From Candidatus Bipolaricaulota bacterium (GTDB lineage: Bacteria; Bipolaricaulota; Bipolaricaulia; UBA7950; UBA9294): 64,000 nucleotides of DNA. A model generated the notes under the pieces. It saw only the letters and a list, made by a program, of their open reading frames with translations, did no database searches and was not told the origin of the DNA. Every line of letters starts with the position of its first letter. Positions within the stretch are counted from its first letter, which is position 1. The stretch spans positions 46,535 through 110,534 of the forward strand of contig JANQGM010000006.1 of assembly GCA_028277345.1 (NCBI GenBank). The letters run 5' to 3'. Shown one piece after another: positions 40,684 to 49,645 of the stretch. The position numbers and the translations under genes were made by a program.

Positions 40684-41935
40684 CCAATCCATTAATCTGG
40701 ACGTTGGGCAGTGCGCGGCGACGACCTACACCGTTCCCGTCGGTCCGGTTCACCCGGCGTTGAAGGAACCGATCCGGTTCAGCTTCAACCTCGACGGTGA
40801 ACGCATCGTCGGCGTCGACATCAAGCCCGGCTTCGCCCATCGTGGCATCGAACACATGGGGATGAAGCGCAATCTCGTTCAGGCGCTCTACTTGTCGGAG
40901 CGCATCTGCGGAATCTGCTCGATTTCGCATCCGCTGGCCTTTACGCAGGCCGTGGAAAATGCGGCCGGCATCGAAGTGCCACCGCGGGCGCAGTACATCC
41001 GCACCATCATCGGTGAACTGGAGCGCGTGCATTCGCATTTGCTCTGGGCGGGCGTTGGGGCCCATGAGTTGGGCTTCGATACGCTGCTTCACCTGACGTG
41101 GAACGTCCGCGAGAAGTCGATGGATCTGTTGGAAGAGCTGACAGGAAATCGCGTCGATTACGCCATTCCCATCTACAGCGGCGTCCGGCGTGACATCCCG
41201 GAGCGAAAGGCACATCTGGCCTACGAGGCCCTGGAGTACTACAAGGGTCTGCTTCAAGACATGATCGACGCCTTCTTGCACGACAAGTCCGTCGAGATGC
41301 GAACGCGAAACGTCGGTGTGCTCACCTACGAGCAAGCCGTCGAGCTGTGCGCCGTCGGTCCGACCGCGCGTGCCTCCGGTGTTAAGAAGGACGTTCGTCA
41401 GGACATGCCCTATCTCGCTTATGCGGATATGAACGTCAAGGCGATTACGCCCGAAGACTACGGCACCGAGACGATCGGCGATGTGTACGACATGATCATC
41501 GTTCGGTTGCTCGAAGTGGCGCAGTCCATCGAGATCATCGAGTTCTGCCTCGAGAACCTTCCCAGCGGCGAATTGATGTCGATTCCCAAGGTTCCCGCGC
41601 TGCTCGCGACGCTGAAGAAGGCGTCCGGCGAGGGCCTGGGCCGACATGAGGCCCCGCGTGGCGAAGTCATTCACTACGTGCGGCTGGAAGAGGGTGTGGA
41701 GGAACCGGCAGCCTGGAAGGTCAAGGCCCCCACCTACTCCAACCTGATGGCATGGGTTCCCATGTTCCTGGGCGACGAGATCGCCGATGTGCCGATCATC
41801 GCCGCATCGATCGATCCGTGCATGTGCTGTATGGATCGCGTGCATCTTGCCGATGCATCCGGCATCGCGTCGGAACGCACGAAGGAAGAGCTCGTCAAGC
41901 TTTCTCGTGAGAAGACAAGGAGGATCTGCGGATGA
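40676..41935 (+). CDS. mbhL: Membrane-bound [NiFe]-hydrogenase large subunit MbhL
   Basis: The catalytic subunit, 419 residues. Both NiFe-ligand pairs are intact: C78-G-I-C81 in SERICGICSISH and C382-M-C-C385 in IDPCMCCMDR. This supports a true hydrogenase; the related sulfane reductase MbsL/MbxL lacks a full set. A C-terminal extension of ~34 residues follows the last ligand pair and may be removed by a maturation endopeptidase, which is not encoded in the window. The N-terminal PVGPVHPALKEPIRFSF and PGFAHRGIEHMG blocks are typical of group 4 enzymes. The reaction is proton reduction with ferredoxin-derived electrons. Confidence 0.95.
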   Translation: MNNQSINLDVGQCAATTYTVPVGPVHPALKEPIRFSFNLDGERIVGVDIKPGFAHRGIEHMGMKRNLVQALYLSERICGICSISHPLAFTQAVENAAGIEVPPRAQYIRTIIGELERVHSHLLWAGVGAHELGFDTLLHLTWNVREKSMDLLEELTGNRVDYAIPIYSGVRRDIPERKAHLAYEALEYYKGLLQDMIDAFLHDKSVEMRTRNVGVLTYEQAVELCAVGPTARASGVKKDVRQDMPYLAYADMNVKAITPEDYGTETIGDVYDMIIVRLLEVAQSIEIIEFCLENLPSGELMSIPKVPALLATLKKASGEGLGRHEAPRGEVIHYVRLEEGVEEPAAWKVKAPTYSNLMAWVPMFLGDEIADVPIIAASIDPCMCCMDRVHLADASGIASERTKEELVKLSREKTRRICG

Positions 41936-42927
41936 GCGGAACACTATTGAACGCCGTCTGGCAGGGCATTGTCATTCTCGTGGGTGGCACTCTGTTGGGC
42001 ATGATTTACAAGGGCCTGGATCGCAAGCTGGCCGCACAGATGCAGGGACGCATCGGTCCACCGATTCGTCAACCCTTCTTTGACGTCATCAAGCTGATGG
42101 TCAAGGAGAACGTGGTTCCCGATCACGCCGTCGGGTGGCTGTACAACCTGATGCCGCTTTTGTCGCTGGCATCGGTGGCCACCTTGCTGTTCTACCTCCC
42201 TCTGGGGGGCTTTCAGCCGCTCCTGGGTGGTTTCGGTGATCTGATCCTCATTCTGTACTTGCTGGCCGTTCCTTCGATCGCCATGGTGCTCGGCGGCTTC
42301 GCCGCCGGATCGCCGTTGGCCACCGTTGGCGCACAGCGTGAAATGGTGATGATGATGGCCTACGAGTTCCCGTTGGCGATCACGTTCCTTTCGCTGGGGT
42401 GGACGCTCTCAACCTTCATGCCGGGAGCCCACGTCTTCTCGCTCTCGGTCTTGGCCGCCAACCCGTTGTGGGGAATGGTGGGGCCGCTGGGCGTCATTGG
42501 GCTGATTCTGCTGTTCGCGGCGCTGATGATCGTCACACCGGCCGAACTGGCAAAGATCCCATTCGACATTCCGGAAGCCGAGACGGAAATCGCGGGCGGC
42601 ATTCTCGCCGAGTACTCGGGACGCAATATGGCCATGTTCTATCTGGCTGATGCGATCAAGATGGTGGTCATGGGATCCCTGACCGTCGCCTTGTTCTTCC
42701 CGTACGGTCTGTCCGGCCTCGTTGGCCTTTCGGGGGCATGGGGAAGCGTCATTGACGTCGCCTTCTATCTCGTGAAGGTGTTCGTCGTGATCTTCTTCGC
42801 CGTCATCGTTGTTCGGGTCGCGTTCGCGCGTATCAAGATTGGGCAAGCCGCTCGCTTGTTCTGGCTGCCCATCACCGGCATTTCGCTGCTTGGAATGCTC
42901 CTCTTGACGCTCGACCGGTTCGTGTAG
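41932..42927 (+). CDS. mbhM: Membrane-bound hydrogenase subunit MbhM (NuoH-like)
   Basis: A 331-residue, eight-helix protein of the NuoH/complex I ND1 family that anchors the hydrogenase module in the membrane and links catalysis to ion movement. KLAAQMQGRIGPP, YEFPLAITFLSL and PAELAKIPFDIPEAETEIAGGILAEYSGRN are the classical NuoH loops, with their conserved acidic residues. Overlaps mbhL by 4 nt. Confidence 0.93.
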   Translation: MSGTLLNAVWQGIVILVGGTLLGMIYKGLDRKLAAQMQGRIGPPIRQPFFDVIKLMVKENVVPDHAVGWLYNLMPLLSLASVATLLFYLPLGGFQPLLGGFGDLILILYLLAVPSIAMVLGGFAAGSPLATVGAQREMVMMMAYEFPLAITFLSLGWTLSTFMPGAHVFSLSVLAANPLWGMVGPLGVIGLILLFAALMIVTPAELAKIPFDIPEAETEIAGGILAEYSGRNMAMFYLADAIKMVVMGSLTVALFFPYGLSGLVGLSGAWGSVIDVAFYLVKVFVVIFFAVIVVRVAFARIKIGQAARLFWLPITGISLLGMLLLTLDRFV

Positions 42928-42936
42928 GAGGGACAG

Positions 42937-43329
42937 ATGATCTTTGGAACGTTGATCAAGCAGTTGTTCAGCAAGCCAGCGACCAACCCGTTTCCTGCAC
43001 GCTACATGCCGAAATCGGTGACCGCTCTGCTGGGCAAGGTAGCCGCCGGACAGGCGCAGATTCATCCGCCTGTTCCCGCGCCAGACGACCTTCGAGGCAA
43101 AATCGCCTACGATCGGGAGAAGTGCATTGGCTGTCAGCTCTGCATTCGCGTGTGCCCAGCCAACGTTATCGAGTTCTTGCCTGAGGACAAGAAGATCCGC
43201 ATGTACGTCGCGCGCTGCACGTTCTGCGCCGCCTGCGTCGACGCGTGTCCGGTGGATGCGCTGAAGACCACACCGGACTTCTTGCTCGCCGATACGGACC
43301 GGTTCTCTGAGAACCTGGTTGTGGAATAA
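42937..43329 (+). CDS. mbhN: Membrane-bound hydrogenase subunit MbhN (NuoI-like ferredoxin)
   Basis: A 130-residue protein with two [4Fe-4S] motifs, CIGCQLCIRVCP and CTFCAACVDACP, separated as in NuoI. It accepts electrons from ferredoxin and passes them to MbhJ. The N-terminus (~35 residues) is an amphipathic membrane-associated segment. Last gene of the operon, with AGGAGGGACAG before its ATG and a terminator shortly after. Confidence 0.93.
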   Translation: MIFGTLIKQLFSKPATNPFPARYMPKSVTALLGKVAAGQAQIHPPVPAPDDLRGKIAYDREKCIGCQLCIRVCPANVIEFLPEDKKIRMYVARCTFCAACVDACPVDALKTTPDFLLADTDRFSENLVVE

Positions 43330-43347
43330 GGAACAATCACATATAAC

Positions 43348-43384
43348 GCAACGGGCGCTTGCATAGCGTCCGTTGCGCCTTTTC
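43348..43384 (+). terminator. Intrinsic terminator of the mbh operon
   Basis: GCAACGGGCGC (43348-43358) pairs with GCGTCCGTTGC (43366-43376), with one G-U pair and a 7-nt loop, followed by GCCTTTTC. It lies 18 nt after the mbhN stop. Confidence 0.85.
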
Positions 43385-43412
43385 AAACCTCGACTATCTC
43401 CGACCACTCACA

Positions 43413-43640
43413 TCATTCAGGACATGCAATCATCTCTAGGAGCGTATGGATTCGTGCATCTCCATCGTCGAGACATTCTTGGAAGAGCCTAAGGAGTTCG
43501 CTAGGCTTCAAGGGGCGCTTCTGCAAACCCTCAGCATCGCGGGTTGTACGTCTGTAGTAGTGCCGGGAGATGAGCCACGTGAAGAGACAACCTACGATCA
43601 ACGTTGCTAGAGTTATCAAAGAAGAAGCTAAGGCACTCAT
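43413..43640 (-). CDS. Small single-helix membrane protein coupled to tyrS
   Basis: Seventy-five residues, with one N-terminal transmembrane helix (SSLITLATLIVGCLFTWLIS) followed by a basic then acidic cytoplasmic tail (HYYRRTTRDAEGLQKR; LLRLFQECLDDGD). Its ATG overlaps the tyrS TGA (ATGA), so it is translationally coupled. Function not recognised. Confidence 0.6.
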   Translation of the reverse strand: MSALASSLITLATLIVGCLFTWLISRHYYRRTTRDAEGLQKRPLKPSELLRLFQECLDDGDARIHTLLEMIACPE

Positions 43641-44836
43641 ACCAACTCCGCAAACGATCGCTTCCCCACTTGGATCAACATCGGCGCATCGAACGTGATG
43701 TCGACGTCAGGAGACGCAACGCGTTGCTCGTTGACCTTGACCCCGCCCTGCTTGATCAAGCGTTTGGCTTCGCCGCGGCTGCTCACAAGGCCTGAGGCAT
43801 CCAGAAGATCGATAATCCAGATGGAGTTGTCGTCCTTTAGCTTCGATCGATCTAAGGCCACTTGCGGAACGTCTGATGGCCGCTCGTGGCGGATGTGGAC
43901 GCGATCGAATTCCTCTTCGGACGCCAGTGCATCGGTTTCGGAGTGATACATCGACACGAGCGTTCGCGCGAGCAGCCGTTTGGCGTCTCTCGGCGTCATA
44001 TCGCTGACCGACTCGGGATCGAGATCGGTAAGGAAGACAAAGTAGTTGTGAATCAGGGCATCGGGGATCGAGAGGACCTTGCCGTACATCTCGGACGCGG
44101 GCTCATTGAGGCCGACGTAATTGCCCGTCGTCTGACTCATCGCGCGCTCACCATCGATGCCGATCAACAACGGCACCGTGAGAACGATCTGTGCTTCTTG
44201 GCCGTACTCTCGCTGAATGTCCCGCCCTACAAGTAGGTTGAACAACTGATCGGCGCCTCCCAGTTCGACGTCAGCCTGGATGGCGACCGAATCGTAGGCT
44301 TGGGTCAACGGATAGAGGAATTCCAGGACACTGATCGATTGCCCCTCAGCATAGCGCTTCGAAAAATCGTCTCGCTCCAGCATGCGAGCGACCGTATATT
44401 TGGACGTGAGCTGGATGATGTCCGCCAGGTCCATCGGGCCCAGCCATTCCGAGTTGTAGCGTACCTCCGTTCGCTCGGGATCGAGGATCTTGTAGGCCTG
44501 TTCCTGATAGGTCTCGATGTTTCGCTTGATCTCGCCCTCCGACATCAACCCGCGCGTCGATGCGCGGCCCGAGGGATCGCCGATGCGGCGCGTGAAGTCG
44601 CCGACAATGAGAACGCCCGTGTGCCCCAGATCCTGAAACTGGCGCATCTTGCGAAGCGGAACGGAGTGCCCCAGTGTCAGATGAGGGGCGGAAGGATCGA
44701 TGCCCAGTTTCACGCGTAGCGGCACGCCCGTCTTTTCGGAAGCCTCAAGTTTGGCGATCAGCTCGTCTCGAGGGACGAGCGTGTCCGATCCGATCGAGAG
44801 CCGCTCATCTACAAGTTTCACGAATCGCTCGTTCAT
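43637..44836 (-). CDS. tyrS: Tyrosine--tRNA ligase, with atypical KMSKS motif
   Basis: Class I synthetase of 399 residues. The HIGH motif is HLTLGHS. The tyrosine-binding and dimer regions (LEFLYPLTQAYDSVAIQADVELGGADQLFNLLVGR) and a C-terminal S4 domain (SSRGEAKRLIKQGGVKVNEQRV) are intact. The KMSKS loop, expected as KMSKSxGN, reads AMSQTTGNY, so both lysines that contact ATP are replaced. AGGAGG before its ATG overlaps the gyrA stop codon, tying it to gyrA. Either the loop tolerates this or a paralogue elsewhere supplies most activity. Confidence 0.92.
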   Translation of the reverse strand: MNERFVKLVDERLSIGSDTLVPRDELIAKLEASEKTGVPLRVKLGIDPSAPHLTLGHSVPLRKMRQFQDLGHTGVLIVGDFTRRIGDPSGRASTRGLMSEGEIKRNIETYQEQAYKILDPERTEVRYNSEWLGPMDLADIIQLTSKYTVARMLERDDFSKRYAEGQSISVLEFLYPLTQAYDSVAIQADVELGGADQLFNLLVGRDIQREYGQEAQIVLTVPLLIGIDGERAMSQTTGNYVGLNEPASEMYGKVLSIPDALIHNYFVFLTDLDPESVSDMTPRDAKRLLARTLVSMYHSETDALASEEEFDRVHIRHERPSDVPQVALDRSKLKDDNSIWIIDLLDASGLVSSRGEAKRLIKQGGVKVNEQRVASPDVDITFDAPMLIQVGKRSFAELV

Positions 44837-44844
44837 GGAGCCTC

Positions 44845-47247
44845 CTACGTGCGAACCACGGACACAATGCGATCGTCGTCTTCCAAATCGATCAATCGGA
44901 CACCGCGCGCATAACGGCGATAGACGTTGATATCGCCGGCCGTGATGCGAATGACCTTTTGCTCGGTGGTGATGATGATCTCGTCCTGGTCCGAGACGAT
45001 GCCGATAGAAACCAGATCGCCGGAATCCGCATCAAGCTTGATTCCCTGAACACCTTTGCCGCCTCGGCCCTGAATCGGGAAATCGTCCAGCGATACGCGT
45101 TTCCCATAGCCGCGCTCGGCCACCATGAGCAGCTTCTTGTCCATAGTGATGTCGCGATCCAGACAGGCCATGCCGATGACGCAATCGTCGCCATCAAGGC
45201 GAATGCCGATCACACCTTTCGACGGGCGTTTGGTGCAGCGCACTTCTTCCTCGCGGAATCGGATGGAGTGGCCGTCTCGGGTCGCGAGAATGACTTCTCC
45301 CCCGCCTTCGGTCGATGTCACGTGAACCAATCGGTCCTCGTCATCTGCGTTAATCGCGTTAATACCGTTGGCATGGACGTTCGAGTAATCCTTCATCAGA
45401 TTCTTGTTGATGATGCCGTTGGCCGTGGCCATCAGGCACAGCATGTCCTCGACGTCCTCGAAGTTCGACACCGGGAGAATCGTGCGCACCATTTCGTCCT
45501 GCTCCAGCGGGATGAAGCTGCGAATGTTCTTGCCCAACGCATCCCGGTTCATCGACGGCAACCGGTATCCCTGCGTACGATAGACGCGGCGCTGATCGGA
45601 GAAGAACAGCAGCTGGTCGCGCGCATTGACGAGCTTGCTGAGAAGGATGAAATCATCGTCCTTGGTTCGCTGACCGATGACGCCCTTGCCGCCGCGCCCT
45701 TGGGATCGGAAGTCGATCGCACGGGGCGCGTTGACGTATCCGCGGCTCGTGACGCTGACCATGAGGTCGTAGTCGGGAATCAGCTCGTTGAAGTCGACAT
45801 TGCCATCTTCATCGGCGATCGTCGTGCGGCGACCGTCAGCGAACCGCTCGGACGCTTCTCGCAACTCGCCCTTGATGGTTTCATCCAAGATGACATCCGA
45901 ACCAAGAATGCGCTCGTACTCCGCGATCGCCCGGAGCTTGTCATTGTATTCGTCATCGATCTTTTGACGCTCCAAGGTGCGCAACTGAGACAGGCGCATC
46001 TTGAGAATCGCGTCGATCTGCTCATCGGTGAGGGCGAGTTCGGACTGCAGCAATCGCGTTTCCGTCTCGGTATCCTTCGACGTACGGATGATCTCAATAA
46101 CGCGATCGATCTGGTCGAGCGCAATACGATAGCCTTCGAGAATGTGCGCGCGTTTTCTAGCGACATCCAAGCGATGCTCAGTTCGCCGCGTCACGACCTC
46201 TCGACGGAAATCGATGAAGCAGTTCAAGATTTCTTTTAAGGAGAGCGTCCGCGGATTTCCATCAATGATGACGAGGAAGATCGCTGAGAACGTACGCTCC
46301 AGAGACGTGTACTTGTACAGCTGATTCAAAACGACATTCGGGTTGGCCGAACGCTTCAGCTCGACAACAATGCGCATGCCTTCGCGATCCGATTCATCTC
46401 GCAGATCCGAGATTCCGTCAATCTGGCCGGACTGCACCTTGGCGGCGATCGATTCGACGATGGTCGACTTCCTGACCTGATAAGGAATCTCTGAGATGAT
46501 GATGGTCGAATCGTCGATCGCGGCCTTGGCTCGCACGGTCATCTTTCCGCTACCCGTGCGGTACATCTCCTCGATGCCCGAGCGGCCCATAATCAAACCG
46601 CCCGTGGGGAAATCGGGGCCATGAATGTGTTTCATCAAGCCCTTCACCGTAATGAACGGATCGTTCATCAGCGCAATAATGCCATCCACGAGTTCAACAA
46701 GATTGTGGGGAGGAATCTGAGTTGTCATCCCCACCGAAATGCCCCACGCACCGTTCATCAACAGGTTTGGAACCTTGGCAGGAAGGACGATCGGTTCGTC
46801 GAGCGACTCATCGAAGTTCGGCATCCAATCGACCGTCTTCTCCGCAAGTTCATCCAGCATTTCGATGGCGATCGGAGCAAGTCGCGCCTCGGTATAGCGC
46901 GTTGCCGCCGCGGGATCTCCGTCAATCGACCCGAAGTTCCCCTGGCCATCGACCAGCGGGTAGCGATACGTGAACTCCTGCGCCATGTTGACCATCGTGT
47001 CGTAGATGGCTTGATCGCCATGCGGATGGAACTTACCCATCGCCTCACCCACGATACGCGCGGATTTCCGATGCGGCTTCCCGGGCGTCACGCCAAGCTC
47101 ACGCATGGCATATAGGATTCGCTTTTGGACAGGTTTTAGACCATCGCGCACGTCGGGAATGGCGCGACCGCGGATGACGCTCATCGCATAGTTGATGTAC
47201 GACTGCTCCATCTCCTCTTCGATGAACGTACGCTCAATGCGTTCCAT
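44845..47247 (-). CDS. gyrA: DNA gyrase subunit A
   Basis: Type IIA topoisomerase cleavage subunit, 800 residues. Catalytic Tyr118 lies in [11 protein letters not shown]. The DNA-gate region is [14 protein letters not shown]; the residue equivalent to E. coli Ser83 is Gln79, while Asp87 is kept as Asp83. The C-terminal beta-pinwheel carries a GyrA-box-like QGRGGKG, which favours gyrase over topoisomerase IV; a second QGRGGKG occurs in a later blade. The RBS GAGGGGGG is 3 nt from the ATG. First gene of gyrA-tyrS-small membrane protein. Confidence 0.93.
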   Translation of the reverse strand: MERIERTFIEEEMEQSYINYAMSVIRGRAIPDVRDGLKPVQKRILYAMRELGVTPGKPHRKSARIVGEAMGKFHPHGDQAIYDTMVNMAQEFTYRYPLVDGQGNFGSIDGDPAAATRYTEARLAPIAIEMLDELAEKTVDWMPNFDESLDEPIVLPAKVPNLLMNGAWGISVGMTTQIPPHNLVELVDGIIALMNDPFITVKGLMKHIHGPDFPTGGLIMGRSGIEEMYRTGSGKMTVRAKAAIDDSTIIISEIPYQVRKSTIVESIAAKVQSGQIDGISDLRDESDREGMRIVVELKRSANPNVVLNQLYKYTSLERTFSAIFLVIIDGNPRTLSLKEILNCFIDFRREVVTRRTEHRLDVARKRAHILEGYRIALDQIDRVIEIIRTSKDTETETRLLQSELALTDEQIDAILKMRLSQLRTLERQKIDDEYNDKLRAIAEYERILGSDVILDETIKGELREASERFADGRRTTIADEDGNVDFNELIPDYDLMVSVTSRGYVNAPRAIDFRSQGRGGKGVIGQRTKDDDFILLSKLVNARDQLLFFSDQRRVYRTQGYRLPSMNRDALGKNIRSFIPLEQDEMVRTILPVSNFEDVEDMLCLMATANGIINKNLMKDYSNVHANGINAINADDEDRLVHVTSTEGGGEVILATRDGHSIRFREEEVRCTKRPSKGVIGIRLDGDDCVIGMACLDRDITMDKKLLMVAERGYGKRVSLDDFPIQGRGGKGVQGIKLDADSGDLVSIGIVSDQDEIIITTEQKVIRITAGDINVYRRYARGVRLIDLEDDDRIVSVVRT

Positions 47248-47270
47248 AATCCCCCCTCATACAGATCATA

Positions 47271-47299
47271 AGAATATCGAATTCCCTTTCCTGATACAA
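47271..47299 (-). promoter_or_regulatory. Predicted promoter of gyrA
   Basis: On the minus strand TTGTAT (47299-47294), 17 nt, TATTCT (47276-47271), which is 24 nt upstream of the ATG, leaving a short leader. Confidence 0.5.
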
Positions 47300-47341
47300 G
47301 GTTCCGGCGTTTCAGCGCTCTCATTTCCCAGCAAAAAAGTC

Positions 47342-47376
47342 AAAGAAAAACGCCCCGCCGGAGTCCGGCGAGGCGT
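47342..47376 (-). terminator. Intrinsic terminator of the peptide transporter operon
   Basis: On the minus strand AACGCCTCGCCGGA pairs with CCGGCGGGGCGTT (47349-47376), followed by TTTTTCTTTG. It lies 19 nt after the last permease gene. Confidence 0.85.
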
Positions 47377-47394
47377 TGCTGAAGCTTCAACGAA

Positions 47395-48549
47395 TCAGAT
47401 GATCGAATAGGGGTCAACGGCATCACGTACAGCATCGCCCATGAAATTGAAGGCAAGTACTGAAACGACGATGAAGGCACCGGGAATCAAAATCCAAGGA
47501 TGCAGTTCGATCGAGCTTACGTTGGTCGCCACGTTGAGGAGTTGCCCCCAACTCGTCATCGGCTCCTGAATTCCGTATCCCAGGAAGCTCAGCGCAGCCT
47601 CCGTCAGCATCATGCCAGGAATCGTCAACGTCGCGTTGACAACAAGATAACTGGTGATATTCGGCGTGATGTGGCGAAGGATGATGCGAAGATCGTTGGC
47701 ACCAGCAGCCCGGGCCGCCGTGACGAAGTCCATCTCTCGAATGGCGAGGACCTGGCCACGAATGATACGCGCCAGCCCTCCCCAACTGATGATGGCCAAG
47801 GCGGCGATCACTCCAAAGAAAACGAGAATGGCCGACAAACCGAACCCACGCAACGCTGCGCCCATCGCCATCAGAATCGGAAGCCCCGGGATAGCGAGGA
47901 ACACCTCGCAGATACGCTGGATGAACATATCCACGCCACCGCCGTAGTATCCTGAAACTCCTCCTAGAACAATCCCCAACGGAAAGGAAATCAGGATAAC
48001 CAGCGGCCCGACGGCCAGCGATACCCAACTCCCCACCATACAGCGAGTAAAGAGATCCCGCCCCAGGCGATCAGATCCGAAGAGGAAAAACTCTGTTCGT
48101 GTCCCGTCCTCAGCAACGGCTGCAAACAGATGCGTCGTACTCGGGATGAGTCCGAGCAAGCGGTATTTCGCCCCTCCGGAAACGAAGAAGCGTATGTAAA
48201 ACTTCTTCGAGGTATCTTCTTCGTAGTTTGCCTGGTAAAACTCGTTGATCGTGCGCTTGGTACCATAAACGTACGGTCTCGATAGGGAGCCGTCCTCCGC
48301 GCGCCAATGAACCTTGGATGGCGGCGCATAGGGATGCGTTCGAAACTGTCTTGAATAATCATAAGGCCCAATGAACTGGGCAAAGAGAGCGCCGACAATG
48401 AACAGCAGAACGATGATGGTTCCGACATTTCCAACGCGATGCCGTCGAAACGCCTGCCAGATCATCTGTCCTTGAGAGCGGCTGACGTAGCCTTGCTCCT
48501 CGGACTTCTGCTGCGCCTTCTGACTTCTCCTTTGTGCTCTAGTAGCCAT
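47395..48549 (-). CDS. ABC transporter permease, OppC/DppC type
   Basis: A 384-residue inner-membrane permease of the peptide/nickel/sugar-type family 5 importer. A cytoplasmic N-terminus (~1-40) precedes TM1. An extracytoplasmic insertion of ~110 residues (about 65-165, with KFYIRFFVSGGAKYRLLGLIPSTTHLF) comes before the conserved FGSDRLGRDLFTR. The EAA loop that contacts the ATPase is visible as AARAAGANDLRIILRHITPN. AAAGGAG precedes the ATG. It pairs with the OppB-type gene 34 nt upstream; no ATPase genes follow. Confidence 0.92.
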   Translation of the reverse strand: MATRAQRRSQKAQQKSEEQGYVSRSQGQMIWQAFRRHRVGNVGTIIVLLFIVGALFAQFIGPYDYSRQFRTHPYAPPSKVHWRAEDGSLSRPYVYGTKRTINEFYQANYEEDTSKKFYIRFFVSGGAKYRLLGLIPSTTHLFAAVAEDGTRTEFFLFGSDRLGRDLFTRCMVGSWVSLAVGPLVILISFPLGIVLGGVSGYYGGGVDMFIQRICEVFLAIPGLPILMAMGAALRGFGLSAILVFFGVIAALAIISWGGLARIIRGQVLAIREMDFVTAARAAGANDLRIILRHITPNITSYLVVNATLTIPGMMLTEAALSFLGYGIQEPMTSWGQLLNVATNVSSIELHPWILIPGAFIVVSVLAFNFMGDAVRDAVDPYSII

Positions 48550-48583
48550 TGCTTATATGCTCCTTTGACTCTTGGTCACTGCA

Positions 48584-49576
48584 TCAGTCATAGCGAATGC
48601 GCGGATCGACCCATGCCAGCAGGAAGTCCGAGAACAGGTTTCCGATGAGCAGGAAAAGACTGAAGAACAGCAGACCCGCCATGATGACGTTTTCGTCCTG
48701 CCGCTGTAGCGCCGCGAAGTACGAGCGCCCCACCGTCGGAAGATTGAGCACGATGGCTACGATGACGGACCCGGAAACCAGCGTAGGCAGTTGCAAACCC
48801 AAGATAGTCACAAGGGGGTTCACGGCATTTCGAACGGCGTGCTTGTAAACGACAACCCGTTCGCGCAGCCCCTTGGCACGAGCTGTCTGAACGTACGGCA
48901 AGGACAGCGTGTCCAGCAAATTACCACGCATGAGGCGGATGAGCACTGCCATTCCGGAGGTACCGAGAACCAACCAAACCGGCCACATATGCCAGAGAAT
49001 GTTCACGATCTTGGCCCATGATAGCGGAGCTCCGTAGAAATGCATATCCATGGCATTTCCGACCGTTAAGCCATAGTCGCCGACACGGAAGATGACAACC
49101 AGCATCCACAGCAATACTAGTGCAAAGAAGAAATTGGGTATCGACAAGCCAAGGAACCCTAGAAAGGTAACGATATGATCGCTTGGCTTGTACTGATGTG
49201 TTGCGGAATAAATGCCAATGGGTATAGCAAATAAGTACTGAAGAAAAAGCGTCGATAATGCGATAAACACCGTCCAAGGAAGCCTGTTCCCAAGGAATAG
49301 AGTCCTATATACCGGCATCTTCGTATCAAATGAGAATCCGAAATCACCGCGTGTGACGATATTCTTGAGCCAAAGCCAGTATTGGACCATGAAGGGTCGA
49401 TCTAGGCCAAAACGCTCGATCTGACTTTGCAACGTTTCTTCTGTGATCTGAGGATCCATTCGTGCCAGAGTGAGAAAATCACCCGGCATGATTTTGATCA
49501 ACGTAAAGGATATAAGAGAAACAATCAGAAGCAACGGCAGCATATAGAGCGTCCGGCGAATGATGTATGTAAGCAT
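48584..49576 (-). CDS. ABC transporter permease, OppB/DppB type
   Basis: Start set at ATG 49576 (MLTYIIRRTLYMLPLLLIVS), the usual N-terminus of OppB permeases, with AAGG 6 nt upstream. The frame continues 19 codons upstream through the 49601-49634 hairpin and is not likely translated there. The 330-residue product shows FTLIKIMPGDF, RFGLDRPFMVQYWLWLKNIVTRGDFGFS, an EAA-type loop (YVQTARAKGLRERVVVYKHAVRNA) and the C-terminal DPRIRYD, all typical. Heterodimer partner of the OppC-type permease. Confidence 0.92.
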   Translation of the reverse strand: MLTYIIRRTLYMLPLLLIVSLISFTLIKIMPGDFLTLARMDPQITEETLQSQIERFGLDRPFMVQYWLWLKNIVTRGDFGFSFDTKMPVYRTLFLGNRLPWTVFIALSTLFLQYLFAIPIGIYSATHQYKPSDHIVTFLGFLGLSIPNFFFALVLLWMLVVIFRVGDYGLTVGNAMDMHFYGAPLSWAKIVNILWHMWPVWLVLGTSGMAVLIRLMRGNLLDTLSLPYVQTARAKGLRERVVVYKHAVRNAVNPLVTILGLQLPTLVSGSVIVAIVLNLPTVGRSYFAALQRQDENVIMAGLLFFSLFLLIGNLFSDFLLAWVDPRIRYD

Positions 49577-49600
49577 GCCAGCCTTCTTCGATGAGTGAAG

Positions 49601-49634
49601 ATTGCGAGATGCGGCATCTGCCGCATCTCGCAAT
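49601..49634 (-). other. Intercistronic stem-loop
   Basis: A perfect 16-bp inverted repeat, ATTGCGAGATGCGGCA and TGCCGCATCTCGCAAT, with a 2-nt spacer, lies between the binding-protein gene and the first permease gene. There is no U-tract after it on the minus transcript, so it is more likely a 3'-end stabiliser that keeps binding-protein mRNA abundant than a full terminator. Confidence 0.75.
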
Positions 49635-49645
49635 GGATGATTGTT

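Noticed and set aside
40484..41944. Minus-strand open frame of 486 codons
   Set aside because: Shadow of mbhL, whose catalytic motifs leave no doubt about the true strand.
44674..46239. Plus-strand open frame of 521 codons
   Set aside because: It is an antisense shadow of gyrA caused by the codon bias of the region; no start signal.
49601..49634. 16-bp inverted repeat as a transposon end or full terminator
   Set aside because: There is no transposase, target duplication or U-tract. Its place between binding-protein and permease genes fits an mRNA-stabilising stem.
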